From Candidatus Allofournierella merdavium (lineage in GTDB: Bacteria > Bacillota > Clostridia > Oscillospirales > Ruminococcaceae): a stretch of 64,000 bases of DNA. Under the pieces are notes generated by a model that saw only the letters and a program-made list of their open reading frames with translations, was not told the origin of the DNA and made no database searches. Numbering within the stretch: position 1 is the first letter of the stretch; every line of letters starts with the position of its first letter. A program made the translations under genes and the position numbers. The stretch is taken from contig DWYI01000017.1 of the NCBI GenBank assembly GCA_019118765.1, positions 1-64,000 on the forward strand, in the 5' to 3' direction. Of this stretch, positions 29,531-40,259 are shown piece after piece.

Positions 29531-29631
29531 AGCCCTGTGATAAATCACAGCTGCGTGATCGCGGTTTTTGCCTCGGAACGTGTTTCCGGGCGGTTTGTTT
29601 TGAATGAATCGTAACAGAGGGGGCTTTTTTT

Positions 29632-30606
29632 ATGGCTAAGGAAGTCAAGACGATCGGCGTGCTTACCAGCGGCGGCGATGCGCCTGGCATGAATGCCGCG
29701 GTGCGTGCTGTTGTGCGTACTGCCCTGAGCCATGGTATGCGGGTGATCGGCATTGAGCGCGGCTTCAACGGTCTGCTGAACGGTGAGGCCTATGAGATGA
29801 ACCTGCGCAGCGTTTCCGAGATCATCCATCGCGGCGGCACGATCCTGTACACTGCCCGCTGCCTGGAATTTATGACCGAGGAAGGCCAGCGCAAGGGCGC
29901 CGAGATGTGCCAGCAGCTTGGGATCGACGCGCTGGTGGTCATCGGCGGCGACGGCTCTTTCCGCGGCGCCAAGGCGCTGGCGAACCTGGGGATCCCCTGC
30001 ATCGGCATCCCCGGCACCATCGACAACGACATTGCCTGCAGCGAGTACACCATCGGCTATGACACCGCGATGAACACGGCGGTGGAGATGGTGGATAAAC
30101 TGCGTGACACCACCCAGAGCCATGACCGCTGCAGCGTGGTGGAGGTCATGGGCCGCAATGCCGGCTACATCGCACTGAACGTGGGCATCGCCACCGGCGC
30201 TATCTCCATCCTGATCCCCGAACGGCCCTACGATCTGGAGCGCGATATCCTGGACCGGATGAAATTCACCCAGAAGACCGGCAAAAAGCATTTTATTGTG
30301 ATCGTGGCCGAGGGCGCGGGCCATGCGCAGGACCTGGCCAACGAGATCCAGGCCCGCACCGGCATCGACTCCCGCGCCACCGTGCTCGGCCATGTGCAGC
30401 GCGGCGGCAACCCCAGCCTGCGGGACCGCGTCACCGCATCCCGTATGGGCTATCAGGCGGTGGTGCTGCTGGAAAAGGGCATTTTCAACCGCGTGGTGGC
30501 CGTGTCGGCGGATAAGATCGTCGACTATGACATCAATGTGGCGCTGTCGATGCACAAGAGCATCGACACCACCCTGCTGGATGTGGCGGAGACCATCTCC
30601 ATCTGA
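29632..30606 (+). CDS. pfkA: ATP-dependent 6-phosphofructokinase
   Basis: A 324-residue glycolytic enzyme making fructose-1,6-bisphosphate. GGDAPGMNAAVR (ATP site), GGDGSFRGA, PGTIDNDI with the catalytic Asp, and HVQRGGNPS are all present, the ATP-type signature. ATG 29632 with AGAGGGGG. The dnaE-pfkA order is usual in clostridia. Confidence 0.97.
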   Translation: MAKEVKTIGVLTSGGDAPGMNAAVRAVVRTALSHGMRVIGIERGFNGLLNGEAYEMNLRSVSEIIHRGGTILYTARCLEFMTEEGQRKGAEMCQQLGIDALVVIGGDGSFRGAKALANLGIPCIGIPGTIDNDIACSEYTIGYDTAMNTAVEMVDKLRDTTQSHDRCSVVEVMGRNAGYIALNVGIATGAISILIPERPYDLERDILDRMKFTQKTGKKHFIVIVAEGAGHAQDLANEIQARTGIDSRATVLGHVQRGGNPSLRDRVTASRMGYQAVVLLEKGIFNRVVAVSADKIVDYDINVALSMHKSIDTTLLDVAETISI

Positions 30607-30620
30607 ACCTGTGTCCCTTT

Positions 30621-30648
30621 GGGCTCGCCCTGTGCGGCGGGCCCTTTT
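30621..30648 (+). terminator. terminator of pfkA
   Basis: GGGCTCGCC pairs with GGCGGGCCC (one G-U), loop CTGTGC, then TTTT. Confidence 0.75.
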
Positions 30649-30795
30649 CTTCTTTCTCGCACCGGCACGCAACCCCCGGTTGACAAATTTCAAGCCGCCG
30701 TTTGGTGGCGCGCAACCCGGCATTCTGGTATTCTTTGCGCAGCGGTAAGCGGCAGGGGCCGCCGGGCCGCAGCATCGAAACGGAGGAGGAAAAAT

Positions 30796-31788
30796 ATGAT
30801 ATTTGCTGACAAGCTCATCCGGCTGCGCAAAAAGAGCGGCTGGTCTCAGGAGGAACTGGCGGAAAAAATGAATGTTTCCCGGCAGGCGGTGTCCAAATGG
30901 GAGGGGGCCCAGACCGTGCCGGAACTGGAGAAGATCCTGCAGTTGAGCGCCCTGTTCGGTGTGACCACCGACTATCTTCTCAAGGACGAACTGGAACAGG
31001 AGGAATACGCCCCGTGCGGGGAGGAACGCGCCATAAAGCGTGTTACCCTTGCGCAGGCACAGGAGTATCTGCAATGGCGCGGAAAAGCCGCTGTTCTCAT
31101 CGCTGCGGGCGCTTTTCTGTGCATCGTGGCGATCCTTCCGCTGCTGCTGCTGGGAGGCGCCGCCGCGACGGGCGCCGCGGCGGTGAGCGGGGGAGTCGCG
31201 GCATCCGTGGGCCTGTGCGCCCTGGCGGTGCTGGTGGCCGCTGGTGTGGCCCTCTTCGTATGGTGCGGCTTCCGCAACGCCCCCTACGCTTTCATCGATA
31301 CCGAACCCTTTGAAACAGAGTATGGTGTGCGGGGCATGGTGGCGCAAAAAAAGAAGGATTTCCATGGTGCCTACGCCGTCTGCAACATTGTGGCCACCTG
31401 TCTGTGCATCCTCTCGCCCGTACCGCTGTTTTTGTCCATCCTCACGGGGGAAAAAACATTTTTGCCCGTGCTGCTGCTCTGCCTCTCCATCCTGCTGGCG
31501 GGGGTGGGCGCGGTGCTGTTCATCCTGTGCGGCGTGCGCTGGGCCAGCATGGGTAAACTGCTGCAGGAAGAGGACTATTCGGTCGCGGAAAAGAAAAGAA
31601 GCGGTGTGAAAGAGGCGGTGGCAACGGCCTATTGGCTCCTGGCGGTCGCCGTCTATCTCGCCTGGAGTTTTGCCAGCGGCCGGTGGGACGTCACCTGGTT
31701 GGTCTGGCCGGTGGCCGGCGTGCTGTACGCCGTGCTGGAAAGCGTTCTCCGGTTGATCCTCTGGCGCAAGGATGGCCAGGAAAGCTGA
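30796..31788 (+). CDS. XRE-family helix-turn-helix regulator with membrane domain
   Basis: A 330-residue protein. An N-terminal HTH_3 domain (residues 5-60) contains LRKKSGWSQEELAEKMNVSR and QAVSKWE. A linker and about six hydrophobic helices follow (from residue 100), suggesting a membrane-bound DNA-binding protein. Such hybrids are common in Clostridia and uncharacterised. ATG 30796 after GGAGGAGGAAAAAT. A TTGACA at 30681 has no convincing -10 partner. Confidence 0.82.
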   Translation: MIFADKLIRLRKKSGWSQEELAEKMNVSRQAVSKWEGAQTVPELEKILQLSALFGVTTDYLLKDELEQEEYAPCGEERAIKRVTLAQAQEYLQWRGKAAVLIAAGAFLCIVAILPLLLLGGAAATGAAAVSGGVAASVGLCALAVLVAAGVALFVWCGFRNAPYAFIDTEPFETEYGVRGMVAQKKKDFHGAYAVCNIVATCLCILSPVPLFLSILTGEKTFLPVLLLCLSILLAGVGAVLFILCGVRWASMGKLLQEEDYSVAEKKRSGVKEAVATAYWLLAVAVYLAWSFASGRWDVTWLVWPVAGVLYAVLESVLRLILWRKDGQES

Positions 31789-31816
31789 AGTTTCACATTT
31801 TTCCCCCCGCGCGAAT

Positions 31817-31835
31817 ATTGTTTTAAGAGAACAAT
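31817..31835 (+). promoter_or_regulatory. inverted repeat upstream of yunB
   Basis: ATTGTT-7 bp-AACAAT, 22 bp before the yunB start. The preceding GAATATT resembles a sigma-E -35, but no matching CATA-type -10 is seen at the right distance. Confidence 0.35.
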
Positions 31836-31856
31836 GCGCAAAAAGGGGGAAATCTT

Positions 31857-32516
31857 ATGCAGCGGCGGGCGTATGCAGTCCGGCAGAAACACGGCCCGGC
31901 GCGCAGGTTTATGATCTGCGCGCTGCTTCTGGCCGCGCTGCTCCTGTTCAGCCTTGTAAAGCTGGAACAGAAGATCCGTCCGGTGGCCCGGGCCATGGCG
32001 GAATACGCCTGTCGGGAACAGGCCGTGCGCTGGATGCAAACGGCGGTGGCCGATTGCCTGCAGAACGCGCCGGAACTGCTGGAAGACCTGTACACCCTCC
32101 AATACGATGAGGCTGGCCAGGTGCAGAGCGTTGTGGGGGATACCGCCCGCCTCACCCTGCTGCAATACACGCTGGAGAGCGATCTCACCCGCTCCATGGG
32201 AGAAGGGAAGGCGGATTTTGCCATTCCGCTGGGTACCCTCCTTGGCCTGCAGCTTTTTTCCGGCCGCGGGCCTGACATCGCTGTAAAGGTGATCCCCCTT
32301 TCACATATTGAAAGCCGTGTCGAGACCGGCTTTGTCAGTGCCGGCGTCAACCAGACAAAGCTGCAAACGGATCTGGTATTTTCGGTGCAGCTGTGCGCTG
32401 TGCTGGCGGGGATGCAGGTGGAGACCACGGCCGAGAGCGGGATCTGCGTGGCCCAGCTTCTGATCGTGGGCGACACGCCGCAATTTTATCTGGAGGGGGC
32501 AGATTCTTCCGGCTGA
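31857..32516 (+). CDS. yunB: sporulation protein YunB
   Basis: A 219-residue protein with one N-terminal membrane helix (about residues 19-38) and the YunB core IPLGTLLGLQLFSGRGPDI followed by VSAGVNQTKLQTDL. In Bacillus it belongs to the sigma-E mother-cell regulon and is needed for normal spore formation; the molecular role is not known. ATG 31857 with AAGGGGGAAA. It lies between the XRE regulator and ligA, each apparently with separate control. Confidence 0.88.
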   Translation: MQRRAYAVRQKHGPARRFMICALLLAALLLFSLVKLEQKIRPVARAMAEYACREQAVRWMQTAVADCLQNAPELLEDLYTLQYDEAGQVQSVVGDTARLTLLQYTLESDLTRSMGEGKADFAIPLGTLLGLQLFSGRGPDIAVKVIPLSHIESRVETGFVSAGVNQTKLQTDLVFSVQLCAVLAGMQVETTAESGICVAQLLIVGDTPQFYLEGADSSG

Positions 32517-32527
32517 ATGTGGTATAA

Positions 32528-34582
<2,055 letters not shown>

Positions 34583-34605
34583 TTTGCTTTACAATTTTAT
34601 CTGAA

Positions 34606-34648
34606 ACAGAGCGCTTGTCCCAAAGGGGGGACGGGCGCTCTGTTCTTT
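34606..34648 (+). terminator. terminator of ligA
   Basis: ACAGAGCGCTTGTCCC pairs with GGGACGGGCGCTCTGT (two G-U pairs), followed by TCTTTTG. Confidence 0.85.
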
Positions 34649-34704
34649 TGTTCTATCCCGCCGGGGGGGCACATACCATAGAAAACAAAGGACGGTGAAA
34701 CAAA

Positions 34705-35592
34705 ATGGACGAGTATTACACCGCGATCCGGCGGCTGCCGGGATTTTTGCGCCGCCCGCTGGAGGAGGTGCCGCCGCGCCAGGCGCAGACTGTCCACGAG
34801 ATCCACCTGCGCAGCGGCAGGCCGGTGGTGCTGACCTGCGCCGACGGCCAATTCTGCCTGCCTGGGCAGGGTGGGCCCACGCTCACCCACGCGCAGCTGC
34901 AGGAATGCTTTTATTCGCTGTGCGACCACTCTGTGCACAGTTATGAGCAACAGCTGGCCCGGGGGTTTATCACACTGCCGGGCGGGCATCGGGTGGGGGT
35001 AGCCGGCCTGTTCCGCCTGCAGGGACAGGCCATGATGGGGCTGAGCGCCGTCACTTCGCTGAACATCCGTGTGGCCCGCACCGTGACGAGCGAACTGCCC
35101 GCCTCGCTGCGGGATCACATCCTCGGCCCCTTTCGCGGCCTTGTGCTGGTGGGGCCGCCGGGCAGCGGCAAGACCACCCTGCTGCGGGGAGTGTCCGCCC
35201 TGTTGAGCCGGGCGGGCAAAAAGGTGTCGGTGGTGGACGAGCGCATGGAGATCTGGCCCTGTGGGACAAGCGGGTTTGCCGCGCCGGTGCCGCTCCACTG
35301 CGATGTGCTCAGCGGCTGCGACAAGCAGGAGGGCATCCTCAGCGCCCTGCGCAGCCTTGGCCCGCAGGTGATCCTCTGCGACGAATTGGGAGACGCGGAG
35401 GATTTTTCCGCGGTCTGCGCCGGGTCCAAGGGCGGGGTCAGTTTCGTCTGCACCGTCCACGGCGACGCCGTGGAGGCGGTGGAGCAGCGCTTTTGCGCCA
35501 CGCGGGAACAATTGGCAAAGAGTTTTTCCTGCATCGGCCTGCTGGCGGGCGCCTCCCATCCCGGCGTTATCAAGCAGGTGTGCTGGTTGTGA
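34705..35592 (+). CDS. spoIIIAA: stage III sporulation protein AA (ATPase)
   Basis: A 295-residue secretion-type ATPase thought to power the mother cell-forespore channel. Walker A GPPGSGKTT at about residues 150-158, Walker B VILCDELGD. It is the first gene of a complete AA-AH set; in Bacillus transcribed by sigma-E. ATG 34705 with AAAGGACGGTGA. Its TGA overlaps the GTG of the next gene. Confidence 0.94.
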   Translation: MDEYYTAIRRLPGFLRRPLEEVPPRQAQTVHEIHLRSGRPVVLTCADGQFCLPGQGGPTLTHAQLQECFYSLCDHSVHSYEQQLARGFITLPGGHRVGVAGLFRLQGQAMMGLSAVTSLNIRVARTVTSELPASLRDHILGPFRGLVLVGPPGSGKTTLLRGVSALLSRAGKKVSVVDERMEIWPCGTSGFAAPVPLHCDVLSGCDKQEGILSALRSLGPQVILCDELGDAEDFSAVCAGSKGGVSFVCTVHGDAVEAVEQRFCATREQLAKSFSCIGLLAGASHPGVIKQVCWL

Positions 35593-36062
35593 GCGCGGTG
35601 ATCCGTCTGCTGGGGGCGGGGCTGGTGGTGTTTGCGGGCTGGGCCGCCGGACGTTGGCTGACCGAGAGGAAACACCGGCGGCTGGCCGCGCTGGAGCAGC
35701 TGGAGCGGCTCATCGCCCTGGTGCAGGACGAAATTCTGTACCGTGCCGCGCCGCTGGGGGAAATCCTCTCGACCCTGCAACAGCGCCGGGACCTGCCGGA
35801 ACTTTTCCTTGCCGATTGCGCGCAGCTGCAGGAGTTTGCCTGCCCGCCCGCGCTGGACAGGCCCGCCTGGGACCAGCTGCAGGGATTCTTTGCGCGGCTG
35901 GGCAGCGCCGCGGGGCAGGAGGAGGCGCGGCACTGCGCCTACTATCTGAAACGGTGCGCAGGCCTGCGGGGGCAGGCCCAAAAGGAGTATGAACAGGCAA
36001 AACAGCTGTACACCAAAGCAGGGCTGTGCTGCGGTGCGCTGGTGGCGCTGCTGCTGGTTTGA
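35589..36062 (+). CDS. spoIIIAB: stage III sporulation protein AB
   Basis: A 157-residue protein with an N-terminal membrane helix, a long cytoplasmic helical domain, and a C-terminal helix (LCCGALVALLLV), resembling GspF-like secretion proteins. GTG 35589 overlaps the SpoIIIAA stop (GTGA). Identity is strengthened by position. Confidence 0.88.
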   Translation: MSAVIRLLGAGLVVFAGWAAGRWLTERKHRRLAALEQLERLIALVQDEILYRAAPLGEILSTLQQRRDLPELFLADCAQLQEFACPPALDRPAWDQLQGFFARLGSAAGQEEARHCAYYLKRCAGLRGQAQKEYEQAKQLYTKAGLCCGALVALLLV

Positions 36063-36082
36063 CCATGAAAAAGGAGCTGCAA

Positions 36083-36277
36083 ATGGATATTGACCTGGTA
36101 TTCAAGATCGCCGCCATCGGCATCATCGTGGCGGTGCTCAATCAGCTGCTGATCCGCTCGGGCCGGGAGGATCAAGCCATGATGACCACCCTCGCCGGCC
36201 TGATCGTGGTGCTCTCGATGCTGGTGCGGCAGATCAGCGACCTGTTCGTGAGCATCAAGGCGCTGTTCAATCTCTAA
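36083..36277 (+). CDS. spoIIIAC: stage III sporulation protein AC
   Basis: A 64-residue, two-helix membrane protein (DLVFKIAAIGIIVAVLNQLL then a second helix), the expected size for the family. ATG 36083 has AAGGAG seven bases upstream; longer starts within spoIIIAB lack ribosome binding sites. Confidence 0.9.
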   Translation: MDIDLVFKIAAIGIIVAVLNQLLIRSGREDQAMMTTLAGLIVVLSMLVRQISDLFVSIKALFNL

Positions 36278-36282
36278 GGGCC

Positions 36283-36663
36283 ATGGAGATCTTCGGGATC
36301 GCGGCGTTTGTGCTGGTGGCGGCGATGCTCACCGCGCTGCTGCGCCAGTATCTGCCCGCCTATGCCACCGTGTGCCTGGGCCTGTGCGCGGTGCTGCTGC
36401 TGGGGCGCATCCTGCAGCTGGCGCAGCCGCTGGTGGCCTGGTTTTCCGCCGCTGCCGGCTATCTGGACGGCGACAGTTTTCTGGTGGTGCTGAAGGCCGC
36501 CGGCATTGCGCTGGTGGCCCAGAATATGCAGGATGTGTGCAAAGACGCCGGGCTTTCCACCCTCGCGGGGAAGGTGGAACTGGCGGGCCGCTGCCTGATC
36601 CTGGTGTGTGCGCTGCCGCTGTTTGAAACGATTATGGGGGCGCTGATCGCGTTTTTGCAATGA
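36283..36663 (+). CDS. spoIIIAD: stage III sporulation protein AD
   Basis: A 126-residue membrane protein with four hydrophobic helices; AAGIALVAQNMQDVCKDAG (about residues 72-90) is the family's conserved centre. It begins 5 bp after spoIIIAC and overlaps spoIIIAE (ATGA). Confidence 0.92.
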   Translation: MEIFGIAAFVLVAAMLTALLRQYLPAYATVCLGLCAVLLLGRILQLAQPLVAWFSAAAGYLDGDSFLVVLKAAGIALVAQNMQDVCKDAGLSTLAGKVELAGRCLILVCALPLFETIMGALIAFLQ

Positions 36664-37715
36664 GAAAAATCGTGTGTATCCTGATCCTGCTGTTTATGCT
36701 GCCGGCCTGGGTGTTTGCCGAAGGGGAGACGCTGCCGCCCGATGTGCAGCAGGCGCTGGACGAGCCGGGCATTACGGCCGACGAGTTTCAGCAAACGTCG
36801 CTGGAAGAAATGCTCGGCGCGCTGTTCCAAACAGCGCGGCAGCAGTTTGAAAAGCCGGTGCGGCTGCTGGTGCAGCTGGTGGGCGCGGCGCTGCTGGGGG
36901 CGGTGGCGCTGGCCCTTGCGCCCCAGGGCGACTGGGCACGGCCGCTGGAGAGCGTCTGCGTGCTGGGAATGTTCGCCGTGAGCCTTGCCCCGGCCCTGGA
37001 ACTGATGAACGCGGTGAGCGAGAGCATTTCACAATGGCAGGTCTATCTGGTCAGCTTTGTGCCTGTCTTTTCCGGCGTGATCGCCAGCTGCGGCCAGCCC
37101 ACGCAGGCCATGGTCTACAGCGGGATGTTCCTGACCATGGCAAATTTCAGCGCCCAGGTCATCTGCGCGGCGGCGCTGCCGGTGCTGCAGGTGTATCTGG
37201 CGCTGAACACCGCCGGCGGCCTGTGCGGCGTGGGCGGCGTGGCCGACGGCTGCGAACTGCTGGCAAAGGCGGTCAAGTGGCTGCTGGGGCTGGTGTCTGT
37301 TGTGTTCGGCGCGGTGCTGGGTCTGCAGAGCGTGCTGGCGCAGAACGCGGATACCCTGGCCATGAAGACCGGCAAATTCCTGCTCAGCAGCAGCATCCCG
37401 GTGGTGGGCAGCGTGGCGTCCGACGCCATGGGCAGCGTGCTCAGCGGCCTGCGGGTTCTCAAGGGGTCGCTGGGCTTTGCCGCCATCGCGGTGCTGGCCA
37501 TCGATTTTCTGCCCATCCTGGTACAGAGCGTGTTCTATTACGCCGCCTATCAGCTGGGCGGCGCCGCCTCCAAGGCCTTCGGCCTGGAGCGGGCGGGCCG
37601 GGTGCTGGAGGGCATGGGGCAGGCCGTGGGCATCTGCGTGTCGTTCCTGGTGTTCTTTTTCATGCTGGTGGTGCTGTCCACCGCATTGATGATCACCATG
37701 GGGGGAGGTGGATAA
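36660..37715 (+). CDS. spoIIIAE: stage III sporulation protein AE
   Basis: A 351-residue polytopic protein with a cleavable-looking signal peptide (to about residue 20, VFAEGE) and about seven membrane helices. KTGKFLLSSSIPVVGSV is the strongest family motif. It is part of the AA-AH complex across the mother cell membrane. Confidence 0.93.
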   Translation: MRKIVCILILLFMLPAWVFAEGETLPPDVQQALDEPGITADEFQQTSLEEMLGALFQTARQQFEKPVRLLVQLVGAALLGAVALALAPQGDWARPLESVCVLGMFAVSLAPALELMNAVSESISQWQVYLVSFVPVFSGVIASCGQPTQAMVYSGMFLTMANFSAQVICAAALPVLQVYLALNTAGGLCGVGGVADGCELLAKAVKWLLGLVSVVFGAVLGLQSVLAQNADTLAMKTGKFLLSSSIPVVGSVASDAMGSVLSGLRVLKGSLGFAAIAVLAIDFLPILVQSVFYYAAYQLGGAASKAFGLERAGRVLEGMGQAVGICVSFLVFFFMLVVLSTALMITMGGGG

Positions 37716-37717
37716 GG

Positions 37718-38149
37718 GTGAAACTGTGGGCACTGAACATCTGTGTGGCCTGCATCCTGGCCGGGGCGCTGGATCTGTTTTTGCCCCGGCAGGGCAGTTT
37801 CAAGAGCATAAAAACCGTGCTGGCGCTGTATATTTTAGTATCGGTGGTCAGCCCTGCGGCCGGAGCGGACTGGCGGGGGCTTGCGGATCTCTCCTTTGAG
37901 ACGGCCGCGCAGCCCGCGGATTACACCGCCTACGTCTCCGACCTGGCCGCAGCACAGCTTGCGCAGCAGCTGGAGAGCCGGCTGGCCGACGCGGGTGTCG
38001 TCGCGCAGGTGCGGATCACCGCCGCGGCGGCGGATGCGCCGGCGGCGGTGACGCTCTTCACCGATCAGCCGGAGGAGGCACTGGCGCTGGCGAAGGAACT
38101 TCTGGACGAAACGGCGTATACATTTGACACCGCGCCGCCGCAAACATGA
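37718..38149 (+). CDS. spoIIIAF: stage III sporulation protein AF
   Basis: A 143-residue protein with two N-terminal helices (to about residue 45) and an extracytoplasmic ring-building-like domain (YTAYVSDLAAAQLAQQLE and beyond). GTG 37718 with GGGAGGTG upstream. Divergent in sequence; assigned partly from synteny. Confidence 0.88.
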   Translation: MKLWALNICVACILAGALDLFLPRQGSFKSIKTVLALYILVSVVSPAAGADWRGLADLSFETAAQPADYTAYVSDLAAAQLAQQLESRLADAGVVAQVRITAAAADAPAAVTLFTDQPEEALALAKELLDETAYTFDTAPPQT

Positions 38150-38160
38150 GGGATGGGAAG

Positions 38161-38685
38161 ATGAAACTTGAACGGATCGGGGCGCTGCTGCCCAAACAGC
38201 TTGCCGGGCGCGGCAGTCTCGTGTTTTTTGCGGGAGTGTTCGGCGTGTTTTTCCTGATCGCCGGCGGGCTTCCCTTCGGGAGCGGGGAGAAGTCAGTGGA
38301 CACCGCTGCCGTGCAGACCGCCCAGCAGCGCAGCGAGGCATATGCCCGGCAGCTGGAACAGACCCTCACCGAACTGATCGGCTCCATCCAGGGCGCCGGC
38401 AAAACGCGGGTGGCGGTCACGCTGGACGCCAGCGCGGAAACGGTCTACGCCCTGGACGAGACCGACGGCGGAGAGAATGGCCAGCGGCAGCTGGAACACA
38501 TTCTGGTGGATACCCGTGATGGCCAGGACGCGCTGGTGGAAATGACCTGGGAACCGGTGATCCGCGGCATTGCCGTGGTGTGCGAGGGCGCGGACGACAT
38601 TACGGTGAACGCGCAGATCACCCAGGCGGTCTCGGTGCTCACCGGGGTGTCCACAAACCGGATCAGCATAGCAAAAATGAGTTAG
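38161..38685 (+). CDS. spoIIIAG: stage III sporulation protein AG
   Basis: About 174 residues: one membrane helix (LVFFAGVFGVFFLIAGG) then a ring-building motif domain; in Bacillus SpoIIIAG forms a large ring in the intermembrane space. Start ATG 38161 is favoured by the preceding GAGGG; an ATG at 38146 overlaps the spoIIIAF stop and is also possible. Confidence 0.9.
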   Translation: MKLERIGALLPKQLAGRGSLVFFAGVFGVFFLIAGGLPFGSGEKSVDTAAVQTAQQRSEAYARQLEQTLTELIGSIQGAGKTRVAVTLDASAETVYALDETDGGENGQRQLEHILVDTRDGQDALVEMTWEPVIRGIAVVCEGADDITVNAQITQAVSVLTGVSTNRISIAKMS

Positions 38686-38699
38686 TTGGAGGTATCGTG

Positions 38700-39296
38700 A
38701 TGCGCAGCAAAAAATTGAACCAGAAGATGACCCTGCTCACCCTTGTGGTCGCCCTGGGCGTGGCGGTCTACCTGAATTGGGAGTACGCCAAGAGCACCGA
38801 CCTGGCGCTGGACGCCGCCGAGGCCAACGCGCCGGTGACCGCCGGTGTGGTGACCGACGCGCTGGCGGTGGACGGCGACGTGACCACCGGCGACAAGAAC
38901 TACGGCGAGGCCCAGCTGGTCAGCGTGGGGGAGCCCACCGGCGAGGAGTTCTTCGAACAGGCGCGTCTCTCCCGCACCAAATCCCGGGACGAGGCGCTGG
39001 ACACCCTGCAGAAAAGCCTGAAGAGCGCGAAACTCTCCGACGAGGAGAAGGATAAACTCACCGCCGAACTCACCGCCACCATCGACCATATCACCGCCGA
39101 GAGCGACATCGAAAACCTGGTGAAAGCCAAGGGCTTTGTGGACTGCGTCGCCTTCATCGACGGGGACGCGGTGGATGTGACCGTGATGACCACCAGCGAC
39201 GGCCTCACCAAGGAAGAGGTGGCCCAGATCCGGGACATCGTGCTGAGCAAGTGCAAGGTCACCGCCCAGAACATCACCATCGTGGAGGTAAAATAA
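38700..39296 (+). CDS. spoIIIAH: stage III sporulation protein AH
   Basis: A 198-residue protein with an N-terminal membrane helix (TLLTLVVALGVAVYLNWEY) and a YscJ/FliF-like C-terminal domain that pairs with SpoIIQ across the septum (VDCVAFIDGDAVDVTVMTT). ATG 38700 is well spaced from GGAGG; a GTG three bases earlier is possible. Last gene of the operon. Confidence 0.92.
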   Translation: MRSKKLNQKMTLLTLVVALGVAVYLNWEYAKSTDLALDAAEANAPVTAGVVTDALAVDGDVTTGDKNYGEAQLVSVGEPTGEEFFEQARLSRTKSRDEALDTLQKSLKSAKLSDEEKDKLTAELTATIDHITAESDIENLVKAKGFVDCVAFIDGDAVDVTVMTTSDGLTKEEVAQIRDIVLSKCKVTAQNITIVEVK

Positions 39297-39299
39297 CAG

Positions 39300-39328
39300 T
39301 TGTAGAATCGGGCGGATGATGGTATAAT
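39300..39328 (+). promoter_or_regulatory. promoter of asp23 (and nusB)
   Basis: TTGTAG at 39300, 17-bp spacer, TATAAT at 39323, separating vegetative asp23-nusB expression from the sporulation operon upstream. Confidence 0.7.
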
Positions 39329-39389
39329 AACAGGGAAGTTCCCATGCCGCGGCATGGACGCAAAAAAGCTTGTTTTGGGAGGGCCGGGT

Positions 39390-39749
39390 ATGGACGTTTC
39401 AAATACCTGCGTTGTGAATGGCAGCCTGCAGATTTCCACCGAAGTGATCGCCAAGATCGCCCGCATGGCTGCGCTGGAGATCGAGGGCGTCAAGGAAGTC
39501 AGCCCTGCCGCTGCCGGCGTGAAGGGCTTGCTCTCCAAATCCAAGAGCGTGGCGGTCAGCCTGACCGACGATGTGGCCGAACTCACGCTGCAGATCGTCG
39601 TGTTCTACGGCGCCAGGATCCCTTCGGTGTGCGAAAAGGTGCAGAAGAACGTCAAGGCCGCCGTGCAGAGCATGACCAGCATCACCGTTTCCCGGGTGAA
39701 TGTGATCGTGGCCGGCGTGCAGGTCCGCCCGGAGCCCACCGAGGAATAA
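39390..39749 (+). CDS. Asp23/Gls24 family envelope stress protein
   Basis: A 119-residue protein of the alkaline-shock Asp23 family (GSLQISTEVIAKIARMAALE, then EIEGVKEVSP). Known members lie under the membrane and affect envelope stress. Start ATG 39390 after GGGAGGG; an upstream in-frame GTG/ATG at 39354 is less likely. The spoIIIAH-asp23-nusB order is standard in Firmicutes. Confidence 0.93.
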   Translation: MDVSNTCVVNGSLQISTEVIAKIARMAALEIEGVKEVSPAAAGVKGLLSKSKSVAVSLTDDVAELTLQIVVFYGARIPSVCEKVQKNVKAAVQSMTSITVSRVNVIVAGVQVRPEPTEE

Positions 39750-39824
39750 GCCGACGAACCAACAAAAAACGCCAGGGCCCTCCCGCGCCACGCAGGGGGG
39801 CCGCTCGCTGTGAAAGGAACGAAA

Positions 39825-40256
39825 ATGGAGAAATTATCCCGCCGTGCCGCCCGCGAAAACGCGTTTCTGGCCGCTTTTGCCGCCACTTTTGACGATATGC
39901 CCCTCGCCGATGTGATCGAGCGGGCCAACGAAGCGGGGGACTACCCGCTGGACGAGTTCGCCCAGGCGCTGCTCGCCGCTTACTATGACCACAGCGCCGA
40001 GATCAACGAACTCATCCGCGCGAACCTCAAGGGCTGGACGCTGGAGCGCATCCCCCGCGTCAACCTGACGGTGCTGCGCCTGGCCATCGCGGAAGCTGCC
40101 TACGGGCCGGAAAAGCTGCCCGGCGTCGCCATCAACGAGGCGGTGGAACTGTGCAAAAAATACGCCGGCGAGACCGACTATCAGTTCGTCAACGGGCTGC
40201 TGGGCAATGTGGTGCGCCAGCTGGGCCTGGAGAGCGGCGAGCCCGCCCAGGTGTGA
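39825..40256 (+). CDS. nusB: transcription antitermination factor NusB
   Basis: A 143-residue all-helical protein that binds boxA with NusE for rRNA antitermination. Conserved elements: RRAARENAFLAAFAA at the N-terminus, RIPRVNLTVLRLAIAE, and ETDYQFVNGLLGNV near the C-terminus. ATG 39825 with AAAGGAACG. Confidence 0.94.
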   Translation: MEKLSRRAARENAFLAAFAATFDDMPLADVIERANEAGDYPLDEFAQALLAAYYDHSAEINELIRANLKGWTLERIPRVNLTVLRLAIAEAAYGPEKLPGVAINEAVELCKKYAGETDYQFVNGLLGNVVRQLGLESGEPAQV

Positions 40257-40259
40257 GCC

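Noticed and set aside
30681..30686. TTGACA upstream of the XRE regulator
   Set aside because: No acceptable -10 hexamer at 16-18 bp downstream.
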